Assembly (NCBI GenBank): GCA_949300335.1
Contig: CASGDV010000075.1
Coordinates: 23,291-87,290 of the forward strand
Reading direction: 5' to 3'
DNA length: 64,000 nucleotides
DNA from: an uncultured Bacteroidales bacterium
GTDB taxonomy: Bacteria > Bacteroidota > Bacteroidia > Bacteroidales > UBA932
Shown here one piece after another: positions 42,741 to 50,474 of this stretch; position 1 is the first letter of the stretch; each line of letters begins with the position of its first letter. Position numbers and translations under genes: made by a program. Under the pieces are notes generated by a model, which was given only the letters and a program-made list of their open reading frames with translations, was not told the origin of the DNA and ran no database searches.

Positions 42741-42764
42741 TAGTATAATTACAAATGTATACTA
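42741..42764. repeat. Inverted repeat TAGTATA-N10-TATACTA
   Basis: Exact 7-bp arms with a 10-base spacer that itself contains TTACAAATG, the same sequence as at the XRE promoter. Possible distal operator. Confidence 0.5.
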
Positions 42765-42783
42765 AGAATTGAGTTATCTGAAT

Positions 42784-42791
42784 TATATTTG
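42784..42791 (+). promoter_or_regulatory. -7-like box (TATATTTG) upstream of queA
   Basis: Exact TAnnTTTG, 98 bases before the queA ATG; a usable -33 at the right distance is not seen, so a long leader is only one possibility. Confidence 0.35.
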
Positions 42792-42889
42792 TAAATCAGT
42801 ATGAGCAACAACGCAATTACTGACTAAATAATACGGGATTTCGGAATTTGTGACTAATTATGTAATTTCGCCGAAATTTTAAATTCTCA

Positions 42890-44101
42890 ATGATGATACC
42901 GTCTGTATGTATTGATGACTATGATTATATCCTGCCTGACGACAGGATTGCGAAATATCCGTTGGAAAAAAGAGATTCTTCGAAATTGCTCATATACAGG
43001 TCTGGAGCCGTGGATGAGAAAATTTTCAGAAATCTCCCTGAGGAACTTCCGGATGGAGCTATGATGGTGTTCAACGATACAAAGGTGGTTCCGGCCAGAA
43101 TGCACTTCAGGAAAGAATCCGGGGCTCTGATAGAAATTTTCTGTCTTGAACCGGTTGCTCCTGCGGAGTATAACCAGATTTTTTCAGCTACGGATTGCTG
43201 CCGGTGGAAATGCATAGTCGGCAATGCAAAAAAATGGAAATCCGGGAAGCTGAAGCTCTGCAATCCTGAAAATTCCCCGGAAATTGCTGGCATGAATCTG
43301 AATGCGGAGCTTGTATCACGTGACGGAGAGACCTCCGTAGTGGAATTTGCGTGGAATAATGCAAGTCCTTTTTCAAAAGTGCTGGAAGTTTGCGGTACGA
43401 TTCCGATACCACCTTATCTTAACCGTGAATCGGAGGATATCGACAAGAGCAGATATCAGACGCTTTATGCAAAATACAGAGGGTCGGTGGCTGCTCCTAC
43501 TGCAGGTCTGCATTTTACGGACGAGGTACTTGAAAACATAAGGAAGAAGGGGATACTGGAGGAAACGGTATGCCTTCATGTCGGCGCCGGGACATTTCTT
43601 CCGGTCAAAAGCCATATGATATCCGGACATCCGATGCACAGGGAACCTTTCAACGTGTCCAGAAAACTAGTTTCCGAACTTCTTGACGGCAGCCGGAAAG
43701 TCATTGCTGTCGGAACGACTTCCGTCAGGACTCTGGAATCCCTTTATTATCTGGGAGTAAAATGTATGGAAAACGGATTCCCGTCTGATATCGAACAGTG
43801 GATGCCTTATGAATCGTCATACAGACCGTCAAGGAAAGAGGCGCTCGGCGCACTGCTCAAGTATATGGATGAAAACGGTATGGACAGCATTTCGGCAGGC
43901 ACTAGAATCATTATTGTTCCCGGGTATGAGTTCCATATAGTCGATATGCTTGTCACCAATTTCCATCAGCCCCAAAGCACTTTGCTTCTGCTTATTTCGG
44001 CTTTTGTCGGAGGCGACTGGAAGACTGTATATGATTATGCACTGAGCCATGATTTCCGTTTTCTGAGCTATGGAGACAGTTCTCTGCTGTTCCGCAAATA
44101 G
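42890..44101 (+). CDS. queA: S-adenosylmethionine:tRNA ribosyltransferase-isomerase QueA
   Basis: 403-residue QueA, making epoxyqueuosine in tRNA by transferring the ribosyl part of SAM. Family motifs: YILPDDRIAKYPLEKRDSSKLLIY, MMVFNDTKVVPARMHFRKESG, IPIPPYLNRESEDIDKSRYQTLYA, GSVAAPTAGLHFTDEVLENI, HVGAGTFLPVKS and FHQPQSTLLLLISAFVGG. It is about 50 residues longer than E. coli QueA, the long form that is common in Bacteroidota. Start ATG at 42890 or the next codon. Preceded by the large AT-rich region; followed by a separate promoter for the acyltransferase. Confidence 0.94.
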   Translation: MMIPSVCIDDYDYILPDDRIAKYPLEKRDSSKLLIYRSGAVDEKIFRNLPEELPDGAMMVFNDTKVVPARMHFRKESGALIEIFCLEPVAPAEYNQIFSATDCCRWKCIVGNAKKWKSGKLKLCNPENSPEIAGMNLNAELVSRDGETSVVEFAWNNASPFSKVLEVCGTIPIPPYLNRESEDIDKSRYQTLYAKYRGSVAAPTAGLHFTDEVLENIRKKGILEETVCLHVGAGTFLPVKSHMISGHPMHREPFNVSRKLVSELLDGSRKVIAVGTTSVRTLESLYYLGVKCMENGFPSDIEQWMPYESSYRPSRKEALGALLKYMDENGMDSISAGTRIIIVPGYEFHIVDMLVTNFHQPQSTLLLLISAFVGGDWKTVYDYALSHDFRFLSYGDSSLLFRK

Positions 44102-44103
44102 TT

Positions 44104-44134
44104 TTTGTTTTTTACTTATTACGGCTTATATTTG
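44104..44134 (+). promoter_or_regulatory. Bacteroidota promoter for the acyltransferase gene
   Basis: TTTG (44104-44107), 19-base spacer, TATATTTG (44127-44134): a full -33/-7 match, ending 39 bases before the ATG at 44174. Confidence 0.65.
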
Positions 44135-44173
44135 CAAAATTAACATTTTTGAGCATTAATTGCTTTAGATAGT

Positions 44174-45328
44174 ATGATAGATCTGTCAAAATTCGAAAGT
44201 ATCAGTCCATATACGGATGAAGAAGCCGTTAAGGCTCTGAACATTGTTGCCGAGAACCCTGTAATCACGGAGGTGTCGCAATACTTTTTTCCGAACGAAT
44301 CTCCTGATTTTCTCAAGATGAGACTCAAGGCTGTCAAGGGTATCGATGATTTTCAGATAATGGTCATGTCCAAGGTAGTCGAGTGGGTTCTGGAACATAC
44401 TTCCCATATATTTTCATATGACGGAGTATCCAACATTGACGTTTCAAAGGGCAAATTTCTGGCTTTGTCCAACCATCGCGACATAATTCTGGATCCTGCT
44501 ATTACGCAGCTCGTACTTTACCGAAACGGAATTCCGATGACAGAGATTGCTGTCGGTGACAATTTGATAACCAACAAGTTCATTGAGTACCTCATACGTT
44601 CCAACAGGATGATAAAGGTTGTCAGGGGAATATCTGCCAGGGAACTGTATCTGTCATCGCAGATGCTGTCGGAATATATAAGGCTCAATATCACCGAGCA
44701 GAAAAGTTCCATTTGGCTTGCCCAGAGGCAGGGCCGTACGAAAAACGGTTATGACATCACAGAACAGGGGCTTCTCAAGATGCTCGATATGAGCGGGACC
44801 AAGGGATTCCAGAAGAATTTCGAGGAACTTAACATCATACCTTTGAGCATATCATATGAGTATGAGCCGTGTGACATATTGAAAGCAAGAGAGTTGCTTA
44901 TATCAAGGACTCAGAAGTACGTCAAGCAGGAAGGTGAGGATCTCAACAGCATACTTGTAGGAATCAAGCAGCAGAAAGGAAACATACATTTGAATATAGG
45001 TACACCTCTTACGTCGGAAGAAATAGAAAAGGCTTCCTACTGTGACAAGAATGACAGATATCAGCTGATACGTCATGCCGTAGACATTCGTGTAATTGAA
45101 GGTTACAAGCTTTGGAAGACCAATTATATGGCTTATGATCTTCTTAACCATACATATAAGTTTTCCGATAAATACACTCCAGAAGAATCCGAAGAGTTTG
45201 TAGCATATATCGAGCACCAGCTTGACCTTGTTGAGAAAGATCTCAACAGAGCTGATTTGCGTAACATTCTTCTAAATATCTATGCAAATCCTATTGTTGC
45301 CAAGGAACAGATTAATATGGAATCGTGA
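44174..45328 (+). CDS. 1-acylglycerol-3-phosphate O-acyltransferase-like protein
   Basis: 384-residue acyltransferase of the PlsC/LPLAT superfamily. Block I is FLALSNHRDIILDPAI: the catalytic His and Asp are five residues apart instead of the usual four, as in the Bacteroidota branch of this family. Block III-like ISARELYLSSQMLSEYI and SIWLAQRQGRTKNGYDITEQGLLKML follow, where QGRTK corresponds to the phosphate-binding EGT/GR region. Soluble or membrane-associated; probably acts in phospholipid or lipid A synthesis. Own promoter just upstream. Confidence 0.82.
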   Translation: MIDLSKFESISPYTDEEAVKALNIVAENPVITEVSQYFFPNESPDFLKMRLKAVKGIDDFQIMVMSKVVEWVLEHTSHIFSYDGVSNIDVSKGKFLALSNHRDIILDPAITQLVLYRNGIPMTEIAVGDNLITNKFIEYLIRSNRMIKVVRGISARELYLSSQMLSEYIRLNITEQKSSIWLAQRQGRTKNGYDITEQGLLKMLDMSGTKGFQKNFEELNIIPLSISYEYEPCDILKARELLISRTQKYVKQEGEDLNSILVGIKQQKGNIHLNIGTPLTSEEIEKASYCDKNDRYQLIRHAVDIRVIEGYKLWKTNYMAYDLLNHTYKFSDKYTPEESEEFVAYIEHQLDLVEKDLNRADLRNILLNIYANPIVAKEQINMES

Positions 45329-45381
45329 TTTCATGATGTTCCTCGTTTGTTACACAATTTATATTATGTTAAGTTAACCTG

Positions 45382-45795
45382 ATGAAACAGAGGGTAGGAC
45401 TGCCGGTACTTCTCATACTGCTGCTTTCGCTGCTGGCCACGGACAGATTATTCTGTACGGGTGAATCTGTGCGCGTATTGCCCGAGGTATCGAGCGAAAT
45501 CACTCAGGATGACCGTTCCAGCGACAGGTATACCGATTATAACAGGCCTCTGGTTTTTCCATCCGAGAGTTCGGTTTCATTTTGCAGGACGCCTGCAAGC
45601 ACCGGGGCTACATCCGTGAATGCATGTTCGCGGCGTTCTGTCAATACCCATAATATCGACAAGATTATGATGAAGGACGGCAAGTTGCTGAAGATCAGTG
45701 ATTTGTCGAGGTTTCTTGTAAATATTCTGCTTTTCCCGTCCGGACAGGAGTCCATGGACCATCATCTGATAATTTTGCGCAAACTGATAATTTAA
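45382..45795 (+). CDS. Hypothetical exported protein
   Basis: 137-residue protein, not recognised. N-terminal signal peptide or anchor (VGLPVLLILLLSLLATDRLFC), then a polar Ser/Asp-rich region with three cysteines (SFCRTPASTG, NACSRRS), the motif HNIDKIMMKDGKLLKISDLSRF, and a C-terminal LVNILLFPSGQESMDHHLIILRKLII. Gene is intact, ATG start, placed 53 bases after the acyltransferase. Could be a small periplasmic or lipid-linked accessory protein; no function assigned. Confidence 0.55.
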   Translation: MKQRVGLPVLLILLLSLLATDRLFCTGESVRVLPEVSSEITQDDRSSDRYTDYNRPLVFPSESSVSFCRTPASTGATSVNACSRRSVNTHNIDKIMMKDGKLLKISDLSRFLVNILLFPSGQESMDHHLIILRKLII

Positions 45796-45878
45796 CGGAT
45801 ATCCTTAAAGATTCACGATGGACTTGACTCTCCCCTATTTTTCAATGGATATCATTTAACAGTTTAATTATCAATATT

Positions 45879-46322
45879 ATGGAAAAATTTATTAGGGTTC
45901 GTTCCCTGAAAGACATAGTAATTTCCTTGTTTGCAATCATTGCAGGTACTGTCCTTGTTCTCATGCCGACTTCAGTTTCGGTCAACATTGTAGGCTTTTT
46001 CCTTATATTCGCTGGAATCATTCTTATCATAGTCCTGAGAACAGGATACAGGGACAGCGAGACCGGAGAATTATTCATGAAGAAGGAAAAGTATTTCCCT
46101 CAAAGCAAGAGAGACAGCATTGCAAAGGCCATATCTTCCGACATCGAGAATATCGACTGTACTGAGGAAGACAGAGGAAACGGTCTAAGACTCGATGTAT
46201 ATTACAACAGGAAGTCCGGACACAGTTTCGTTCAGCTGTTAGAGTATATACCTTATAAATACGAATCATGTACTCCGGTATATGCATATGATTTTGTAAA
46301 AATTCAAAATCTCGTAAAGTAA
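45879..46322 (+). CDS. Small membrane protein of unknown function
   Basis: 147-residue protein with two close membrane helices (IVISLFAIIAGTVLVLMP and VNIVGFFLIFAGIILIIVLR, residues 13-52) followed by a 95-residue hydrophilic domain (FMKKEKYFPQSKRDSIAKAISSDIENI, then LRLDVYYNRKSGHSFVQLLEYIPYKYESCTPVYAYDF). No catalytic motif known to me. One base before the Ca/Na antiporter gene, so likely one transcript with it; an accessory role in ion transport is possible. Confidence 0.65.
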   Translation: MEKFIRVRSLKDIVISLFAIIAGTVLVLMPTSVSVNIVGFFLIFAGIILIIVLRTGYRDSETGELFMKKEKYFPQSKRDSIAKAISSDIENIDCTEEDRGNGLRLDVYYNRKSGHSFVQLLEYIPYKYESCTPVYAYDFVKIQNLVK

Positions 46323-46323
46323 G

Positions 46324-47274
46324 ATGGAATATATAATTCTGTTGATATCACTGATTGCCATCGTATTTGGAGCCGACTATCTTGTTTCCGGTGCGGTGGC
46401 AATCGCCAGAAAATATCATGTATCGGACTTTGTAATAGGTGCCGCCATTGTAGGAGTGGGTACTTCCATGCCGGAATTGGTCGTAAGCCTTATAGGTGCC
46501 GTGCAGGGTAATTCGGACGTGGCGATAGGAAATGTGGTCGGATCGAATATTTTCAATGTCCTTGGAATTCTGGGAATAACAGGAATGTTTTTCCCTATAG
46601 CTGTTTCACGGGCTAACATGAGATTCGAGATTCCGTTATGCATTTTCGTTTCAGTTGTCCTGATGTTGCTGGCATTCAATATGTTCAATGGAGATGAGCC
46701 GGTTATTGGAAGAGTTGACGGCATAGTGCTCCTGCTCTTCTTCGTATATTTCATGTGGTATTCTTTCTGGAGAGACGGGAAAAATGCACGTAATGAGGAA
46801 GCCGGGGTACATGAGGAGAGCACTCCCCTGTGGATTGCGGCGGTCAAGGTTCTCGGCGGACTTGCAGTTCTAATAACCGGCTGCCACTTCTTTGTTGAAG
46901 AAGCTGTCGTGATTGCCAGGAATTTCGGTGTCGACGATGCTTTCATTTCCATCACGCTGATAGCATGCGGTACTTCCCTGCCGGAACTTGCTGCTTCCGT
47001 AGCGGCAGCTTTCAAGAAGAATACGCAGATGGCTCTCGGAAACATAGTAGGATCAAACATATTCAACATAACTTTTATTCTCGGTCTCAGTTCCCAGATT
47101 TCCCCATTGCATTCCGCCGGCATAACGGTTGTCGACTACGCCGTTATGATCTTTGCGGCAATGCTTCCGGCATTGTTCGGAATCAGGGGAAGGATATCGC
47201 GTGCCGGAGGTGCGGTGATGTTCATATGTTACATTATTTACAATTATTATCTGATTAACAACCAAATCGTATGA
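46324..47274 (+). CDS. CaCA-family calcium/sodium antiporter (YrbG-like)
   Basis: 316-residue cation exchanger with two inverted repeats of five membrane helices. Alpha-repeats are clear: GAAIVGVGTSMPELVVSLIGAVQGNSDVAIGNVVGSNIFNVLGILG in the first half, and ITLIACGTSLPELAASVAAAFKKNTQMALGNIVGSNIFNITFILG in the second, with the ion-binding Glu in GTSxPEL and Asn/Ser in GSNIFN. Sodium-driven calcium export is the family role. Stop overlaps the next gene's start as ATGA. A second, related exchanger lies at 51906-52868. Confidence 0.93.
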   Translation: MEYIILLISLIAIVFGADYLVSGAVAIARKYHVSDFVIGAAIVGVGTSMPELVVSLIGAVQGNSDVAIGNVVGSNIFNVLGILGITGMFFPIAVSRANMRFEIPLCIFVSVVLMLLAFNMFNGDEPVIGRVDGIVLLLFFVYFMWYSFWRDGKNARNEEAGVHEESTPLWIAAVKVLGGLAVLITGCHFFVEEAVVIARNFGVDDAFISITLIACGTSLPELAASVAAAFKKNTQMALGNIVGSNIFNITFILGLSSQISPLHSAGITVVDYAVMIFAAMLPALFGIRGRISRAGGAVMFICYIIYNYYLINNQIV

Positions 47275-48995
47275 TTCTTCAAATTCTGACACTGATCGGT
47301 GCTCTCGGAATGTTTCTTTACGGAATGAACATGATGAGCTCCGGACTACAGAAGGCGGCGGGAGACAAGCTCAGGGCCTTTTTGGCAGCCATGACTTCCA
47401 ATCCGTTCAAGAGGGTGCTCACCGGACTGGGCATAACGGCTGTCATCCAGTCATCCAGCGCCACAACAGTGATGGTCGTTAGTTTCGTCAATGCGGGACT
47501 GCTGACCCTGACGCAGGCAGTAGGCGTGATTATGGGGGCCAATATCGGTACAACCGTTACCGCCTGGCTGATTTCATGGCTCGGCTTCAAGATGGACATT
47601 TCCGTGCTGTCTATACCGCTTATGGCTGTTGGCTTCATTTTGACCTTGTCGAAAATCGGTAAGAGAAAGAACATAGGTGAACTGATTATCGGATTTGCCC
47701 TTCTCTTCCTCGGACTGTCTTTCATGAAGGATTCCGTACCTGATTTCAACTCTAATCCTGAAATTTTCGAGTTCATATCCGGATGGACCGGATACGGTTT
47801 CGGTTCCGTACTGATTTTCCTTGTGTTAGGTACCATTCTTACACTCGTTCTCCAGTCATCCAGCGCAACCGTAGCCCTGACACTGATTATGCTGAATCTT
47901 GGATGGATTCCGTTCAACATGGCGGCGGCGATGGTTCTCGGAGAGAATATAGGAACGACAATTACTGCCAACATCGCTGCTTCAGTAGCGAACACTTCGG
48001 CAAAAAGGGCGGCAATGGCGCATACCCTGTTCAACGTATTCGGCGTGATATGGGCATTGATATTCTTTACTCCGTTTCTCGGATTCATCGGCAGAATCAT
48101 ATCATGGATGGGCTATCCGGACCCTACAGCTCCAGGTTTTTCCGTGATGTCATCTACATCTGCCGAAGGTACGGCAGCACTTTACGGAATATCGATGCTT
48201 CATACGATGTTCAATTTCATTAACACTTGTATCTTGATATGGTTTACTCCTTTGATTGTCAAAGCTGTGTCATACATCATCAAGGCTCCGGCCAATCAGG
48301 AGGATGAAAGTTTCAAGCTCAAGTATATAGATGCCGGTCCTATGGGAACGGCAGAGCTTGCAATCGACCAGGCAATGAAGGAAATCATTCATTTTGCAGA
48401 TATCTCGAAAAAAGGACTGGCGTATGCAAGGGCGGCAATCAATGAAACCGACAGGGACCGTTTCGAGGAACTGAGGGCCAAACTGGTCAAATATGAGGAA
48501 ATTGCCGACAAAATCGAATATGAAATAGCCAGTTTCCTGAATGCCATGTCGTCGGAGGAATTGAGCGAGGACTCGTCCAACAAGATAAAGGCCATGTACA
48601 AGATTATCAGCGAACTTGAGAGTCTCGGTGATTCGGGCGAGGCCATAAGCAGAATCCTGTCAAGGCGGAATGTTCACAACAAGTCATTCGGAGAGGAAAC
48701 CATCAAGAAACTCAACCTCATGGTGGATCAGGTTGACCATGCGTATGATGTGATGATTCTCAATCTGAAGGATGCCGAAGCATCAAGGCTCGGTGAGATT
48801 TCAAATGCGATTGATGCCGAACAGAATATCAACGAGATGAGGAACAATCTGCGCGATGAGGAAATCGAGCTCATTGAAAGTGATGGAAGCAATTATCAGA
48901 CAAGCGTTTATTACATGGATCTTGTTTCCGAACTTGAGAAAATGGGAGATTTCATCATCAACATTTCCCAGGCATTGTACAAATGCAGGAATTGA
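47271..48995 (+). CDS. Na/Pi cotransporter family protein with PhoU-like C terminus
   Basis: 574-residue membrane protein. Residues 1-320 are a NptA/PNaS transporter with two QSSS motifs (GITAVIQSSSATTVMVVSFVNAG, LVLQSSSATVALTLIMLNLGW) and several helices; residues about 340-570 are a soluble PhoU-like helical domain (EEIADKIEYEIASFLNAMSSEELSEDSSNKIKAMYKIISELESLGDSGEAISRIL), which may gate transport or sense phosphate. Sodium-coupled phosphate movement is the family role. Co-transcribed with the antiporter by ATGA overlap and ended by a hairpin at 49020-49049. Confidence 0.92.
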   Translation: MILQILTLIGALGMFLYGMNMMSSGLQKAAGDKLRAFLAAMTSNPFKRVLTGLGITAVIQSSSATTVMVVSFVNAGLLTLTQAVGVIMGANIGTTVTAWLISWLGFKMDISVLSIPLMAVGFILTLSKIGKRKNIGELIIGFALLFLGLSFMKDSVPDFNSNPEIFEFISGWTGYGFGSVLIFLVLGTILTLVLQSSSATVALTLIMLNLGWIPFNMAAAMVLGENIGTTITANIAASVANTSAKRAAMAHTLFNVFGVIWALIFFTPFLGFIGRIISWMGYPDPTAPGFSVMSSTSAEGTAALYGISMLHTMFNFINTCILIWFTPLIVKAVSYIIKAPANQEDESFKLKYIDAGPMGTAELAIDQAMKEIIHFADISKKGLAYARAAINETDRDRFEELRAKLVKYEEIADKIEYEIASFLNAMSSEELSEDSSNKIKAMYKIISELESLGDSGEAISRILSRRNVHNKSFGEETIKKLNLMVDQVDHAYDVMILNLKDAEASRLGEISNAIDAEQNINEMRNNLRDEEIELIESDGSNYQTSVYYMDLVSELEKMGDFIINISQALYKCRN

Positions 48996-49022
48996 TTGAT
49001 TGGATTAATATTAATATCTTTG
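48992..49022 (+). promoter_or_regulatory. Promoter of rlmD
   Basis: TTG (48992-48994), 20-base spacer, TATCTTTG (49015-49022): good -33/-7 match. It sits against the terminator hairpin of the preceding gene, whose left arm begins at 49020. Confidence 0.6.
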
Positions 49023-49058
49023 CAGTCCTTTCTTTCGGAGGGACTGCAATTTATTTTT
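49020..49058 (+). terminator. Terminator of the antiporter-Na/Pi operon
   Basis: Exact 9-bp arms TTGCAGTCC (49020-49028) and GGACTGCAA (49041-49049) around a 12-base loop, then TTTATTTTT. It overlaps the rlmD -7 box by three bases. Confidence 0.68.
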
Positions 49059-49064
49059 ACAGAT

Positions 49065-50474
49065 ATGTCAAGAAGAAAACGTCAGGATATAGTATACGAG
49101 AATGTCCGGGTGGAATCGGTTGCTGCCGAGGGCAAGGCCCTGGCCCATGTCGACGGGGTCGTGCTTTTCATTCCTTTTGCCGTACCGGGAGACATCGTGG
49201 ATGTGAAGGTTACCAAAAAGAAAAAGAATTATATGGAAGGATATGTGCTCAGGATGGTCGAACCTTCGGAGCACAGGCTTGAGCCGTTCTGCAGTCACTT
49301 CGGTGTTTGCGGCGGATGCAAGTGGCAGCCTCTTCCCTATCCGATGCAGCTAGAAGCAAAGCAGAGACAGGTTTATGACCAGCTTGTCAGAATCGGACAT
49401 CTTTCCGTTCCAGAGATAAGGCCGATAATTCCATCCGACAAGACTACTCTGTACCGTAACAAACTCGAGTTCACATTCTCGCAGAGAAGGTGGATAGATT
49501 CCGGAGAAGATCCAGACTCTCTGACCGACAAGGAAAGATGCGGCCTGGGCTTTCATGTGGGGCGTTTTTTCGACAAGGTCCTAGATATCGAATTCTGTCA
49601 TCTCCAGAAGGAGCCTTCAAATGCCATCCGGCTTTTCATCAGGAAATATGCCCTGGAACATGACCTCACATTCTTCAATATAAGGGAGCACAGCGGCTTT
49701 CTTAGAAACATGTTCATCAGGACGACAGATGCCGGAGAGGTGATGCTCATAGTCTGTTTTTATCATGAGGATGCCGTGAAGAGGATTGCGCTCCTTGATG
49801 CAGTAGCCGAAGCTTTCCCTCAGATTACGTCTTTGTATTATGTCGTGAACTCCAAACCGAATGACTCCATTTCGGATCAGGACTGCATATTGTATAAAGG
49901 GGATGAAGCCATATATGAAAACATGGGCAGTCTTCGGTTCAAGATAGGTCCGAAGTCGTTCTATCAGACAAATTCTGGCCAGACTATGAAATTATATACG
50001 GTGGCCAAGGAGTTTGCCTCGCTTGGGGGAAAAGAAGTGGTCTATGATCTTTATACGGGTACCGGAACCATTGCGCAGTTCGTTTCGGACAAGGCTCGGA
50101 AAGTAATAGGCATTGAATATGTTCCCGAAGCCATAGAAGATGCGGGAATCAACGCTTCGGTGAACGGGATAGACAATTGCGAATTCTTTGCCGGTGACAT
50201 GAAGGACATCCTGACAGATGAATTCGTGGAAACCCACGGGCATCCGGATGTTGTCATTCTGGATCCTCCGAGAGCGGGCATACATCCCGATGTTGCCAAG
50301 GTTATTTTGAATGCGGCGCCGGACAGGATTGTCTATGTCAGCTGCAATCCTGCTTCACAGGCAAGGGATCTCGAAATTCTGTGCAGAGACTATGAAATAA
50401 CTGCCGTACAGCCGGTCGACATGTTCCCGCACACACACCATCTTGAAAATGTGGTGGCTTTAAAGAGACGTTGA
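49065..50474 (+). CDS. rlmD: 23S rRNA (uracil-5)-methyltransferase RlmD
   Basis: 469-residue TrmA-family methyltransferase that makes m5U in 23S rRNA (U1939 in E. coli). ATG at 49065 chosen; upstream codons in frame belong to the promoter and terminator region. N-terminal TRAM domain (ENVRVESVAAEGKALAHVDGVVLFIPFAVPGDIVDVKV), an iron-sulfur Cys motif (CSHFGVCGGCKWQ), catalytic domain with VYDLYTGTGTIAQFVS, VILDPPRAGIHPDV and the nucleophile Cys in VYVSCNPASQARDL. It could equally be a RumB/TrmFO-like paralogue specificity; the TRAM and length favour RlmD. Tail-to-tail overlap of 15 bases with the protease gene. Confidence 0.9.
   Translation: MSRRKRQDIVYENVRVESVAAEGKALAHVDGVVLFIPFAVPGDIVDVKVTKKKKNYMEGYVLRMVEPSEHRLEPFCSHFGVCGGCKWQPLPYPMQLEAKQRQVYDQLVRIGHLSVPEIRPIIPSDKTTLYRNKLEFTFSQRRWIDSGEDPDSLTDKERCGLGFHVGRFFDKVLDIEFCHLQKEPSNAIRLFIRKYALEHDLTFFNIREHSGFLRNMFIRTTDAGEVMLIVCFYHEDAVKRIALLDAVAEAFPQITSLYYVVNSKPNDSISDQDCILYKGDEAIYENMGSLRFKIGPKSFYQTNSGQTMKLYTVAKEFASLGGKEVVYDLYTGTGTIAQFVSDKARKVIGIEYVPEAIEDAGINASVNGIDNCEFFAGDMKDILTDEFVETHGHPDVVILDPPRAGIHPDVAKVILNAAPDRIVYVSCNPASQARDLEILCRDYEITAVQPVDMFPHTHHLENVVALKRR

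Larger units (their letters stand above)
42376..42889. other. 514-base AT-rich intergenic regulatory region between the XRE gene and queA
   Basis: No coding sequence recognised on either strand. It holds the XRE promoter side with repeated operator-like sequences (42370-42381 and 42414-42430), a second TTACAAATGTA copy at 42749-42759 inside a TAGTATA-N10-TATACTA inverted repeat (42741-42764), a -7-like TATATTTG at 42784-42791 about 100 bases before queA, and a loose ATTTCGG/CCGAAAT pair (42838-42844, 42871-42877). AT content is clearly higher than in neighbouring genes. A small RNA cannot be excluded. Confidence 0.6.

Noticed and set aside
42376-42889. tRNA or CRISPR in the AT-rich region before queA
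   Set aside because: No cloverleaf, no TTCGA loop and no regularly spaced repeats with unique spacers.
47318-48100. 260-codon frame opposite the Na/Pi transporter
   Set aside because: Hydrophobic helices read backwards give long open frames; no independent start or family.
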